This document shows positions 46,969-59,100 of a stretch of DNA of 64,000 bases, one piece after another. The translations under genes were made by a program, and so were the position numbers. The stretch's first letter is position 1; each line of letters begins with the position of its first letter. This DNA is from Sciurus carolinensis. Taxonomy: Eukaryota; Chordata; Mammalia; Rodentia; Sciuridae. The notes under the pieces were generated by a model, which ran no database searches, was not told the origin of the DNA, and saw only the letters and a list, made by a program, of their open reading frames with translations. The stretch lies in NCBI RefSeq assembly GCF_902686445.1, contig NW_025920107.1, positions 868,001-932,000 on the forward strand, written 5' to 3'.

Positions 46969-47204
46969 AAAATAGAAGACAATGAGGACCATGAATCTTG
47001 AGGGGTGCCAGTCTAAGCAATAGATTTCTTTCTTATCTAACACTTCACAGAGATGAGAGATTATTGCCTTGGTCCAGGATCAGGAGTTTGGAAGATTGAG
47101 TGGGAGTGAAAGAATGAGAAGTTGAGACTAATCCAAGAGTCGGTAGCTGAAATCAGTGTTCATGGGATCTGTTTGGTTTGGGAAGAAAGTGATGTGAGTT
47201 AGTG

Positions 47205-47490
47205 TCTGCCAGTTATGATCCACAGGCCACACGTGGTGCCTGTTTTTATACAGCATGTGAACTAAGGATGGTAGTTGTGTTTTTCAGTGGTTAGAAAAAA
47301 ACATCAATATAAAGATATTTTATGATATGATAACTACATCGACTTCCAATTTCAGTATCCAAAAATAAAATTTCATTGAACTACAACATTGCTCTTTTAT
47401 TTACATATTGTCTGCAGCTACTTTTGCCTTAAAGCAGTAGTAAGGTTCGGTAATTGTGACACAAAAGCTATTGTCTGCAAATTCTTAATT
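47205..47490 (+). repeat. hAT-like DNA transposon relic
   Basis: 'gccagttatgatccacaggccacacgtgg' and 'caaaaataaaatttcattgaactacaacattgctcttttatttacatattgtctgcagctacttttgcc' resemble a non-autonomous hAT element widespread in mammals. I cannot give the exact family by eye. Confidence 0.5.
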
Positions 47491-47859
47491 ATCAGTATCT
47501 GACTTTTTGTAGTAAGAGTTTACTAGTTCTTATGCTAGAATATTAGCAACATTGAATTCAATTACCAGAAAATGAGCAAACTCGTAGGATCAGATGAGAG
47601 GAGGAAAGTAAGGATTTCAGAGACAGGACAGACACATAAGAAATAGAGCATCAAGAGTTAAAGGAGTCAGAAAAGTGACTACTATTGTCATGGGATAGGT
47701 TGTTTCTTAGACATTGAAGAATCCTAAGATGGTGGTAGACTGTGGTAGAGTTGTGGTATAGTTGCTGGAAATCCCAGTAAAAGTGAAAGAATTGATACAT
47801 CAGAATTGGAAGTTAGGAGTTTATTACTAATAAAATGACAAATACATTTTGACAAATGC

Positions 47860-49190
47860 TTTTAAAAAATTATCAATATCACAAGTACAAAAGTTAATTT
47901 TTTATATTTGTAACTACATGATTTATGATATTTTACATCTACTGGTGTTTTTATAATAATTCTTCCAAATTTCTGTTGATGACCATGTCCTCTGCTTTAA
48001 AAAACAGTTTATTTGTAAGTACTCCTTATATATTAGGATAACCTCTGCCACATGTAACTTTTTCCCTATTTGTGTGTATTCTGATACTTTATCATGTTCC
48101 TGTTTGATCATGTGCTTTGCAAATGGAACATTTCATTTTTATGTAGTCCTCAGTCTGTCTTTGGAATTAAATCTTTTGCTTTTTTATAAACTTTGAATGT
48201 CTCTGTGCCTAAAATGAGCTATGTAGTTTTCTGTTTTGTGGTTATGATTGCTCAGATGCAGACAGGTTTTTGAATTTTGTTTTACTTGCTCAGAGGCAAA
48301 TGGGTGACTGAACATGTGAGTAAAATGTGATTACTGATATATTGTGTATACTTAGTTTTCACATAATCTAAGCTTCTTTTGATATGTATTTTTCTGGACT
48401 TGATTTATTTATGACTTCTAATAGATGACTTTAAATCCTTAATAATGTGTTGGAGATGATAAATTAGAGATGATGGTCCTGTACAAGGTGTATCTACTGT
48501 AGTCTTCTCTGCTTCTTAACTTTTACCATAATTACAGGTTTTTCATTGTCTGCAAAACAATCTATTCAATCACAAATGAAACAGTCATCATGATTTATTT
48601 AACTCTTGAGGACCTAATACTCAACCCAACTATTGTGACTCTAGATCCTTACTCTAATTTTATTTATTTGGGTCTTTCATTCTTATTTAGCTAAGGATTT
48701 ATCAATTTTGTTTACATTTTCAAATAACCAGCTTCTTATTTCATTTATTTGCATATTGTTCTTTAGTTTCCACTTTGTTTATTTCTGCCATGATCTTTTA
48801 TTATTTCTTTAATTGTACTGATTTTAAATTTTGTTTATATTTTTCTAAGACCTTAATGTGTACATCACTAGGTTATTCTCTTTTTTCTCTTAAATTTTAT
48901 TGAGTTCTCTGCTTTTAAAAATGTAGAATCTCATAGCTGTGAGCTTTTCTCTTAGTACTGGTTTTGTTGTATTTTTAAGTTCTGATATTAAAAATCTTTA
49001 ATTTTTATTTGATTTTAGAATTTTTTAATTCCCTCTTTGATTTCTTCACTGATACCCATTGTTCTCTGAAGAGTATTGTTCAGTCTTCGTGTGTTTGTAT
49101 GATTTCTGTAGTTACTCTTGCAGTTGACTTCTAGTTTTATTCCACTATCTTATCACATGCAAGAAGTTGCTCACTTTTTAAAATATATTA
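47860..49190 (-). repeat. Old L1 (L1M-type) ORF2 fragment, minus strand, part 1
   Basis: From about 48600 the complement of L1 ORF2 endonuclease/RT sequence is recognisable: 'tagctaaggatttatcaattttgtttacattttcaaataaccagcttcttatttc', then 'gatttcttcactgatacccattgttctctgaagagtattgttcag'. Left of 48600 the match is vaguer. It is interrupted by the SINE at 49195-49402. Confidence 0.65.
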
Positions 49191-49194
49191 TCAC

Positions 49195-49402
49195 TTGCTG
49201 GGTGGGGTGGTATGAGCTTGTAATCCCAGTGACTCAGGAGTCTGAAGCAGGGAGATCATGAGTTTAAAACCAGCCTCAGCAATGTTGAGGCACTAGACAA
49301 TTCAGTGAGATCTTATCTCTAAATAAAACACAAAGTGGGGTGGGCATGTGGCTCAGTGGTTGAGTGTCCCTGAGTTTATTCTACAGTACCCCCCCAAAAA
49401 AA
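49195..49402 (+). mobile_element. Sciurid dimeric SINE nested in old L1
   Basis: 'gctgggtggggtggtatgagcttgtaatcccagtgactcaggag', 'gagatcttatctctaaataaaacacaaagtgggg', 'atgtggctcagtggttgagtgtccctgag' and an A-tail. It splits the old L1, so it is younger than that L1. Confidence 0.93.
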
Positions 49403-49560
49403 TTTAAGACTTTCTTTGTGTCCTATGTATAATCTGTTTTGGAGGATGTTTCCTGTGCTGATTAAAAGACTGTATTATGTTGCTGTTGGTGGGAATACTT
49501 TGCTTATATTAAATCCAAATGTAATGCTGTTTCTTTGTTTATTTTATTTTTATTTTTTGT
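49403..49560 (-). repeat. Old L1 ORF2 fragment, part 2
   Basis: 'tgtataatctgttttggaggatgtttcctgtgctgattaaaagactgtattatgttgctgttggtggg' continues the L1 endonuclease region interrupted by the SINE. Confidence 0.65.
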
Positions 49561-50584
49561 TTCTGGATGATCTAGTGAGGATTATAGTCACCCACTGTCA
49601 GCAGTTGCAGTGTTGTGTACCTGTTCTACCACCAACTTGGGAGACTGAGGGAGTGAGAAAATTTGATTTAATTTTAAATCAGTTTAACCATTAAGGAATG
49701 TATCTTATGCACTGTTGTATCCTCAGGAGCTGGTATCTATAATAATAAATGTATCTCTAAGGAAAGAGGAAATAGATACATTTAGCTATGGTCACAAATT
49801 AAAAAGTTTTGCAACTAAGATTGAGGTAAGCACTACATACAAAGCATAAAAGACTTATTCTTCATACTTTTAATTTTTAAATAAAACATAGTGGCATATA
49901 GTATGTATATTATAACTATTGTATGCATGTCAAAAGTATTTTATCTGATTCTAGGGATTAAAGCATTCCACAGAAATAAGTCTGAGATAAATACATTTTA
50001 AATTAATTTATTATTTTTAGCTGTTGGATAATATTGTAGAATGCAATTAATATTTTTTCTTTTATTCTTAAAAATTTTTCCTTCTGACTTTATGCCAACT
50101 GTCATCCCTACAAACATCCAGTGCATATTATGAAAAATTAAGGTACTGAAGAATTGGGGAGGGAAGTAAGTAAACTGTAAGAAAGAAAAAGGGAGAGAAG
50201 AAAAATATTAAAAAGTATGCTTTTAATTCTTTTGGACATGTAAACCATGCAAATGAGCATATACAAAATTACATAGAGAAGAATACTGGCATTCAATTTT
50301 CTACCTTAAGTAATTTGGAAAGAAAAAAATACCTTTCACAAAGAAAGGAAACAGAGGAAGAAAAGGAATTTGTTCATTTTATTTTCTTATGTACGTGACA
50401 GGAAAATAATTAATTTGAGATAGGCTCAATAGAAATCTTGTAATCACTGAAGAAGAAATATGATGTAGGCAACCTGCTAATTTTGGTATTGAGATTGTGA
50501 GTGCAGCTCACAAGGTTTACATTCAAAACCCATAAATAATACCCATAACTCAATAATTATTTAAGAACAGCCCAATTAAAATGA

Positions 50585-50755
50585 CCTAGACACTATGTAA
50601 CATACCTATAATCTCAGCAACCTTGGAGGATGAAGCAAGATGATAACAAGTTAGAGGCCAGCCTGAGCAACTTACAAGACCATGTCTTAACATAAATAAA
50701 AGAAAAGAAAACAAAAAATTACTTCTCTGGGTTCAATTCCCAATAACAAAGGGCA
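50585..50755 (+). mobile_element. Sciurid dimeric SINE, diverged
   Basis: 'acatacctataatctcagcaaccttggaggatgaagcaagatg', 'ggccagcctgagcaacttacaagaccatgtctt', and a poor ID half ending 'gggttcaattccc'. Confidence 0.75.
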
Positions 50756-50854
50756 TATAAATCAATGCTCTACATCATTAAGTAGGCAAGTGACATGTTG
50801 TAACCACAAAGAGGTAACAATTCACATACGCTTATGGCTATTTATAAACAAAAG

Positions 50855-50940
50855 GGCTGCAGCTGTAACTCAGTGGTACTGTGTGCTTATTAGCACATGC
50901 AAAGTCATTGGTCAATCCCCACCACTGTGGGGTAGTAGGA
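50855..50940 (+). mobile_element. ID-type SINE, diverged
   Basis: 'gggctgcagctgtaactcagtggtactgtgtgcttattagcacatgcaaagtcattggtcaatccccacc'. Confidence 0.65.
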
Positions 50941-50959
50941 AGAAAGGCATGTCAGTGAG

Positions 50960-51480
50960 AATGTTCAGAAACTGAAAACTCACACTCTCATACATCTTTG
51001 GTGGGAATATAAAGCAGCACAGTCACTTTGGAAAGAAGTTTGTCCATTTCTTAAATAGGTAAGCATAAACTTAACATACAGTCCAGTAATTCCGTACCTA
51101 AGAATCCAGTCAAGAGAAAGAAAAAAATGACTTACACATGAAAGTTCACAGCAGCAGTATTCTTAATAATCAAAACCTAGTGATTCAACTACTCATTGAC
51201 TGTTAAATGGATAAAAATGTAGTATATCTATGAATCAGGACATTATTCTGCCATAAAATGGAATAAAGCATTCATACAATCTATCACGTATAAGAACCTT
51301 GAAAAAATAGCCAAGTGAAAAATCCTGATGCAAAAGATCACCTATTATATGATTCTATCTATACAAAAGTTTCAAAAAGGTGCTGATCAATGGAGACAGA
51401 ATGCATATAACTGCTTGCCATGGGCTAGAATAGCAATCAGGAGTTCATCATTTGGGCATGAGACTTTATTTATTTTTTGG
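50960..51480 (+). repeat. Old L1 (L1M-type) 3' end
   Basis: 'ggtgggaatataaagcagcacagtcactttggaaagaagtttg', 'aagaatccagtcaagagaaag…', 'cattattctgccataaaatggaataaagc' and 'attatatgattctatctatacaaaag' are the usual ORF2-end/3'UTR landmarks of old L1s. No frame is left. Confidence 0.75.
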
Positions 51481-51701
51481 CATAAAAGAAGTATGTTGAA
51501 AATGGAATATATTAATGTTTACAAGAACTCTGAATCTGTTAAAAATCTCTGAGTTGTTCATGTAAACAATTGGAATTTATGATATGAAAATAATAGCTCA
51601 TTAAACAGGAAGAGAGAAGGAAGTCTGAGAGTGCAAGCACAGGATCACAAAAGAGCATGTGTAACTGAGGTCAAAGGTAATGTAGCCTAGAAGACTAAAG
51701 A

Positions 51702-53249
51702 ACTGTCAGGTTTCAGAGGGATTCCTTGTCCTTCCTGGTCCTGGAGATATTCACTGAAAGTGGGGATATGCCCTGCACACAGCCTACCTCCTCATCTCCT
51801 GGCCGATGAGGTTAGAATCATATTTTGGAAAACCACAGTTCCATGAACTCGCTCCCTTCTTCATTCCTCTGACCATCACAACTGAGCTGGTGCTCGTTTT
51901 CAAGATAAGGTCTGATATAAATTACAGTCCTTTACACACTGTCATAAAACTTCACAGTAAAAGCTGCAAAAATACCAAGAGGAAGATTGATAATGGATGA
52001 GGAATGATACCTTACTGTCAGCAAATATGGGTCCTGCAAAACCAGAACCTGAGAGCCATCACCACTTGATTTTCCTGTTTATATTTCCTCACATCATCTG
52101 GCTAAGTTGATGAGGCATTCCCTCACTGAAGGAAACTGGCCTTTCCCAGGAGAAACAACTTCCTCTACCTCACCCCTACCTAACATGATAGACAAGATCC
52201 AGAACCAGCACTGGCTTGTGCATTTTGCACAGCACTCTGTTGGTTAGAATTTTCCAAAGGAAAATGCCAAAAGGAAAACTAAGAAAAAAAAAAGGATCAA
52301 GAAAGTTGTCAGTAGATTTTGAAAGTAATGGCTGGGGATGCAATGGTGACTGATCCCCAAAATCTCCTTTCACACTAACAACCTGAGCATATTCTAATAC
52401 CCACATAGTCCTGCATCTCCTCGTGCTCTGTCTTCCATGGATCACTGATATAATTTTCTGCTCAGGGATCAGTTACAAACAGTATCCACCTTAAGTAAAG
52501 ACCAGATAATTCTTTCCCTCAGAATGCACACCTTGACATAAAAAAAGGGTATTTGCAAGATTGTTGTGAAAAGAAGAATAAAGAATTCCTTAGTCATTGA
52601 TTGGCTTTGTCTAGGGTTGATTCTCAGCATAGATCATCACAAACACAGAAACTCAGGGGATCAAGTTATGTACCCTAAAGGAGATATTCCTGTGCTGACT
52701 GTAGAGCCCATCCCTTAGGGCACTTGCTTTGCAAGTGGACAGACCAGGGTTAAAATACCCATGAAAGTGGGATAGAAAAATAAATAAATAAACAAGAGAA
52801 AACACTTCTGATGATGCCAACATTCCAGCTTCTCAACCTTTTTTCCCCTTCTGTTAATCAGCAGAATCAACACTGTTCAAGAAGTATCATTTTCACATAC
52901 AAGCAATTATCATTTACACCATTCAGCCAGAGCTTTGCTCAAAGGGAGCAGTGCATCCCCAGTCACCTGCATTGCTTAAGGGTACATGTTCCCTCACATC
53001 TCTCAACTCTCATTAGTTCAGCCATTACACCTCACTCATGAGAATACTATGAACACCTTTTTCCAGCAACTTCTCCAGATAGGCAATGTGCACCAGGTTT
53101 CAGTGGCAGGAAATTCAAAATGACACCTCACTGCCCCTTGCCAATTTTGAGACTTATTGGGCAAACTTGCAGACTACAAATGAAGGGGAAATCCACACCA
53201 GAGCACTTTCCATGTGAACCAAAAGTGAACTGGAAAGCCAACATATGAA
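51702..53249 (+). repeat. Segmental duplication copy A
   Basis: From 'ctgtcaggtttcagagg' onward the sequence is paralogous to 55152-55335, about 55736-55795 and 62725-64000. Shared text includes 'gaggttagaatcatattttggaaaacc', 'tggctaagttgatgaggcattccctcactgaa', 'ttccagcaacttctccagataggcaatgtg' and 'aggtttcagtggcaggaaattcaaaatgacacctca'. The duplication probably continues beyond 53249, because copy B reaches the window end there. It contains no recognised gene. Confidence 0.85.
52695..52798 (+). mobile_element. ID/tRNA-like SINE within duplication copy A
   Basis: 'agagcccatcccttagggcacttgctttgcaagtggacagaccagggttaaaatac', followed by an (AAATA)n tail. An allied element is at the same place in copy B, so it was inserted before the duplication. 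Confidence 0.6.
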
Positions 53250-55151
53250 GAAAAAAGACAACCGCCCTTGACTTTGAGTTTCCGAGTCAGAATTACTTAG
53301 CACTGGCTTGCTTATGACTTGATGAAAAATGGTAGAATTTGGGACTGAATCCATGTTAGATTCTCCTGATACCATTCAGGAAAAAAGAGGGAGTTTGCAA
53401 CACAGTCTCCCAATATGTCAAAAGGTACAGATCATTTGTACAGATTCTTGTTAATTTTGATGGATGTCCTCAAGAGATGCACTGAAGAAGTGATACACAA
53501 CATATTCTAATGTTTAACATGGAACTGGGAATTATTGGATTGTGGTTTATAGATTAAGGGATGAAAAAAGAACACTTCATTGAAAGAACTCACAAAGAAG
53601 GAAACCAGTGAAACTAGGCATGTGGCAGTTAAGTAGTGGATAGAAGCAAGTCAAGAAATAGAAATGCACTTGACAATTTCCCAAAGTCTGTGGTACAATT
53701 TTCCTACTCAGTAGGTCCGATCCCACATTTGGATAATCTTGAACCACTCCTGTTTTGATATTCAGGTTTTGCCCATGTTGGGTCTTCACTGTTGCCTTTT
53801 AGCAGAGTTGTTTCTGTTTACATTTGTGGTATTGTGGTACAGTTTTATTTTGAGAGCTAAGTTCCATGCTGCAAATTCCATATTCAACTCCTTTGAATTG
53901 TAGTTCATGGGTAAAAGTGCTGTGTTTTGAAGAAAGTCTTTGCTCATGGTACTGTGCCAGAAAACTATGAATCAGCATACATAGAATCAGCTGTCACTTG
54001 AGAGGAACAAGAAAGAGCCCCCAAATTGCAAGGGCTTTGAGGTCCTTGCAAGAGGAATTAGGGTCTGCAATGATGACTGCTTAGAGGATGAACTGACAAG
54101 TACTACTTCTTCTATTTGTAGAGTATGTTGAACCTGAAGACGTGTCCCATAATTTGAGGGTTGAAGATGGCCTGGTAGTATTAGAATGTCTCTTCATTGA
54201 AGAAGGCTTTCAGCACCAACATCCTTCTGCTCTTGGTGCCAGCAGAATGTCCTTGCTTTCCCTATTTGAATTTCATCTTGGAAGCTTTTCATCATAGTCC
54301 TTTCAGCATGGTACTTGATCATATCTGGAGTTATGCCATGTGATGCTGTGTTTCTCATGCCATCAGCAGGCTCTTATAAGATCCACTGGCTTGTAGGTGG
54401 CATCTTCCTGGGGCTGCTAAGAGGAATGGGGGAAATTTTCCACAGGGCCTTGTGCCAGGCAGGATCTAGTCTGCTAGGGAGAATGAACACATGTGTAAAG
54501 ACAGATAGGCCAGACATTCCTGCATCTTGTGGTGAGTGTAGGTGGACCTTGAATTTCCAAGCAGGTAAATATTTGAGGGCCTAGTTGTAAGGCCACAGCC
54601 AAGGAGGTGGGGCCTTGCAGGTGTAGTGAGCACAGAATATCTCTCCTGGCATGTCAGCACCATCCTATTCTCCGTCCAACATGCTGACTGAATGACTCCC
54701 ACGACTCCATATTAGTCTTCAGAAGAGGCACCCACCTTCACCTAGAAGACCCACTTCCCAGGTTCCAGCTGTCACCTGGTTGAACTTTCTAGGAAAAATG
54801 GAGCAGCCCTCAGGACTGGGAGTGAAGTGTCTGAATTCAAAGATTACTTAAGCCACCATGTTCACTGCATGCTCCATTGCCGTAAGCTTTCACCAGCCAT
54901 GATTCGGTGCAGTTGCTAGGGCCAGAGGCTATTTTCCTGACAAGGATATTCCGGGTGTGCCCAGTGCTGGAGGAGCGGGATTGGAGGGAAACAATGCTGG
55001 AACCAGTGCTCAGCTTGGTGGTCCACGTGTTCCCAAGCACACCTCCACCCTACCAGGCCCAATGGAACTGGTGGAGAATAACTGCCCTCTGTCATGAAGC
55101 CCAGTGTGGCCAAACAAGTGCAGTGACACCTAGCGGTCTTGCAGCTTAGTG
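53250..55151. other. Spacer between duplication copies, unassigned
   Basis: No recognised gene. The 54300-55130 part has higher GC and several overlapping frames on both strands (for example 54907-55149 plus and 55040-54837 minus), which fits an old retro-sequence or LTR, but I cannot name it. Confidence 0.35.
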
Positions 55152-55335
55152 TGAGCTGTCAGGTTTCAGAGGAGTACCTTGTACTGCCTGATCCTGGAGG
55201 GATCCACAGACCATGGGTCTGTGCTGTCCTGGGTGAAGAGGTTAGAATCACATTTTGGAAAACCTCAGTTCCCTGGCACTCACTCCCTTCTTGTCTGTGA
55301 CCATCACAACTGAGCTGGTGTTGTTTTCAATCTTG

Positions 55336-55735
55336 CTGTGAAGCGGACAGGAGCTGAAGCTTCTCTGGTTGCCATGGGAACCGTGGTGCCATCATGCTGT
55401 CAGGTCTTTCCTCTCTGACCTCAGGCAGAATATGCAGTGCAGGCGGCAGGTCACAGGAGCCACTGCTCAAAATCCATGTTGCACAAGGCTCAGAAAAACC
55501 CTCGGTGGAGAGAAACCAACTATTCTCCAACTGGAGTCTGGAATCACTGAGTCATTCCCACTTGACCTGCCTGATGCTTTCCCCTTCCACCTGGAATAAA
55601 AGAGTTCTCCCACTTTTGCTCTCATGTCACAGGAGCACTGGTAACCAAGTGAGGTGTTTTCTTCAGTGCAACTATATGTATGTAACTGAATCATTGGGAG
55701 ATCAGGGATATGAATTTCAGCCCTTATCCTGCTCT
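55336..55735. other. Insert (~390 bp) present only in duplication copy B
   Basis: Moderate-GC sequence with no counterpart in copy A, where only about 60 unrelated bp lie at the same place. It holds an AATAAA (about 55596-55601) after 'cccttccacctgg'. Overlapping plus frames 55369-55599 and 55394-55747 have no recognised homology. It could be a retroposed transcript end or an LTR piece. Confidence 0.4.
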
Positions 55736-55799
55736 AATAATTCTTGAGAGAAAAAGCTACAAACATACTGAGAGGAAGATTGAAATTGGATGACAAATG

Positions 55800-55898
55800 T
55801 GTAAGGGATCCGGCCTCCCTACCACTTGTCAATCTACGTTCCGCTTGCCTCTCCCGTTACAGGAATTTCCGGCCTCCCCATCACCTGTCAGTCTGCGT
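55800..55898 (+). mobile_element. LTR-like element, left part
   Basis: Starts TGTAAGGGATCCGG right after aaatg. It holds two ~60-bp imperfect tandem units ('tccggcctccctaccacttgtcaatctacg…ttacaggaattt' and the next, which is completed after the L1). It is absent from copy A. The element is cut by L1 copy 2. Confidence 0.55.
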
Positions 55899-55912
55899 TC
55901 TTCCCACCTCTT
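55899..55912. repeat. Left target-site duplication of L1 copy 2
   Basis: The 14-nt string tcttcccacctctt is repeated exactly at 62452-62465. Confidence 0.9.
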
Positions 55913-56109
55913 TTTGTTGTTGTTGTTATTGTATACAAATGGGATACATGTTGTTTCTCTATTTGTACATAGAGTCAAGGCATACCATTTGTGTAATCAT
56001 ACGTTTACATAGGTCAATGATGTTTGATTATTTTTTTCCCTTCCCCCCACCTCTCCCACCCCTCTTTTCTCTCTATACAGTCCTTCTTTCCTACATTCTT
56101 ATCACTCTC

Positions 56110-56158
56110 CTTATCCCTAACCCTAAACCTAACCCTAAACATAATGCTAACCCCTCCC
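56110..56158 (-). repeat. Telomere-like (CCCTAA)n tract in L1 copy 2 3'UTR
   Basis: 'atccctaaccctaaacctaaccctaaac…gctaaccc' gives about five CCCTAA-like units. On the L1 sense strand this is TTAGGG-like and G-quadruplex-capable. It occupies the place of the usual L1 3'UTR G-rich tract. Confidence 0.8.
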
Positions 56159-56176
56159 ACCCCCCATTATATGTCC

Positions 56177-59100
56177 TCATCCACTTATCAGCGAGATCAT
56201 TTGTCCTTTGGTTTTTTGAGATTGACTTATCTCACTTAGCATGATATTCTCCAATTTCATCCATTTGCCTACAAATGCCATAATTTTATCATTCTTCATT
56301 GTGGAGTAATATTCCATGGTATATATATGCCACAGTTTCTTTATCCATTCATCAACTGAAGGGCATCTAGGTTGGTTCCACAATCTGGCTGTGGTGAATT
56401 GAGCAGCAATGAACATTGATGTGGCTGTATCTCTGTAGTATGCTGATTTTAAGTTCTTTGGGTATAGGCCAAGGAGTGGGATAGCTGGGTCAAATGGTAG
56501 TTCCATTCCAAGCTTTCTGAGGAATCTCCATACTGCTTTCCAGATTGGTTGCACTAATTTGCAACCTGACCAGCAATGTATGAGTGTTCCTTTTTCACCA
56601 CATCCTCACCAACCCCTATTGTTGCTTGTGTTCTTGATAATCGCCATTCTAATTGGGGTGAGATGAAATCTTAGGGTAGTTTTGATTTGCATTTCCCTTA
56701 TTACTAGGGATGTTGTACATTTTTTCATATATCTGTTGATTGCTTGTACATCTTCCTCTGTGAAGTGTCTGTTCATTTCCTTAGCCCTTTTGTTGATTGG
56801 ATTATTTGTATTCTTCGTGTAGAGTTTTTTGAGTTCTTTATAGATTCTGGAAATTAGCGCTCTATCTGAACTATGGTTGGCAAACATATTCTCCCACTCT
56901 GCAGGCTCTCTCCTCACATTGCTGATAGTTTCCTTTCCTGAGAGAAAGCTTCTTAGTTTGAATCTATCCCAGTTGTTGATTCATGCTTTTATTTCTTGTG
57001 CTATGGGGGTCCTGTTAAGGAAGTCTGATCCTAAGCCAACAAGTTGAAGATTTGGACCTACTTTTTCTTCCATAAGATGCAGGGTCTCTGGTCTGATTCT
57101 GAGGTCCTTGATCCATTTTGAGTTGAGTTTTGTGCAGGGTGAGAGATAGGGGTTTAATTTCATTCTGTTGCATATGGTTTTCCAGTTTTCCCAGCACCAT
57201 TTGTTGAAGAGGTTATCTTTTCTCCATTGCATATTTTTGGAACCTTTGTCTAGTATGAGAAAATTGTATTTATTTGGGTTTGTGTCCATGTCCTCTATTC
57301 TGTACCATTGATCTACCTGTCTATTTTGGTACCAATACCATGCCGTTTATGTTACTATACATTTGTAGTAGAGTTGAAGATCTGGTATTGCAATACCCCC
57401 TACTTCGCTTTTGCTACTGAGGATTGCTTTAGCAATTCTAAGTTTTTTATTCTTCCAGATGAATTTCAAAATTCCTTGATCTAATTCTGCAAGGTACATC
57501 ATTGGGATTTTAATTGGAATTGCATTGAATCTGTATAGCACTTTAGGTAGTATGGCCATTTTGACAATATTAATTCTGCCTATCCAGGAACATGGGAGAT
57601 CTTTCCATTTTCTAAGGTTTTCTTTAATTTCTTTCTTTAGTTTTCTGTAGTTCTCATTGTAGAGGTCTTTCACCTCTTTTGTGAGGTTGATTCCCAAGTA
57701 TTTTATTTTTTTTGATGCTATTGTGAATGGGGTAGTTTTCCTAATTTCTCTTTCTGAAGATTTATCACTTATGTATAAAAAAGCACTGGATTTACGAGCA
57801 TTGATCTTGTAACCTGCTACTTTACTGAATTCACTTATGAGTTCTAAAAGTTTTCTGGTGGAATTTTCAGGTTCCTCTAAATATATAATCATGTCATCAG
57901 CGAACAGGGATAGTTTGAGTTTTTCTTTTCCAATTTGTATCCCTTTAATTTCTTTGCTTTGTCTAATTGCTCTGGCTAGAGTCTCAAGGATGATGTTGAA
58001 TAGAAGTGGTGAAAGAGGGCATCCCTTCCTTGTTGCAGTTTTTAGGGGGAATGCTTTCGGTTTTTCACCATTTGGAATGATATTGGCCATTGGCTTAGCG
58101 TAGATGGCCTTTATAATGTTAAGGAATGTTCCCACTACCCAAATTTTTTCTAGTGTTTTGAGCATGAAGGGATGCTGTATTTTATCAAATGCTTTTTCTG
58201 CATCTATTGAAATAATCATGTGATTCTTAACTTTAAGTCTGTTAATATGGTGAATGACATTTATTGATTTCCAAATGCTGAACCAACCTTGCATCTCTGG
58301 GATAAAACCCACTTGATCGTGGTGCACTATCTTTTTAAAATATATTTGTATGCGATTTTCTAAAATTTTGTTGAGAATTTTTGCGTCGAAGTTCATTAGG
58401 GATATTGGTCTGAAATTTTCTTTCCTCGATGTGTCTCTGTCTTGTTTAGGTATCAGGGTCATATTGGCTTCATAGAACGAGTTTGGGAGGGTTCCCTCCT
58501 CTTCTATTTCATGGAATAGTTTGAGGAGTATTGGAATGAGCTCTCCTTTAAAGGTTTTGTAGAACTCGGCTGAGAACCCATCTGGTCCCGGACTTTTCTT
58601 TGTTGGTGGGCTTTTGATGACCTCTTCTATTTCATTGCTTGAAACTGGTTTATTTACGTTGTGTATGTCCTCCTCGTTCAGTTTAGGTACTTCATAATTC
58701 TCTAGAGATTTGTTGATGTCTTCGAGGTTTTCTGTTTTGTTGGAGTATAGATTTTCAAAATAGCTTCTAATTATGTTTTGTATTTCAGTCGTATCTGTTG
58801 TGATGTTTCCTTGTTCATTCCGAATTTTAGTAATTTGAGTTTTCTCCCTCTTTCTCTTTGTTAATGTGGCTAAGGGTTTATCAATTTTATTTATTTTTTC
58901 AAAGAACCAACTATTTATTTTGTTAATCTTTCCAATTGTTTCTTTTGTTTCAATTTCATTGATTTCGACTCTGATTTTAACTATTTCCTGTCTTCTACTA
59001 CTTTTGGTATTGGTCTGCTCTTCTTTTCTAGCGCTTTCAGCTGTAGTTTTAAGTCGTTTATTTGCTGATTTCTACTTCTTTTTTTGAATGCGCCCCATGA

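Noticed and set aside
56110..56158. Interstitial telomere sequence from chromosome fusion
   Set aside because: It lies at the fixed place of the L1 3'UTR G-rich tract and inside the target-site duplications, so it came with the L1.
57347..58462. 371-codon open frame as a host gene
   Set aside because: It holds L1 reverse transcriptase motifs ([20 protein letters not shown]) and lies in a bounded L1, so it is transposon sequence.
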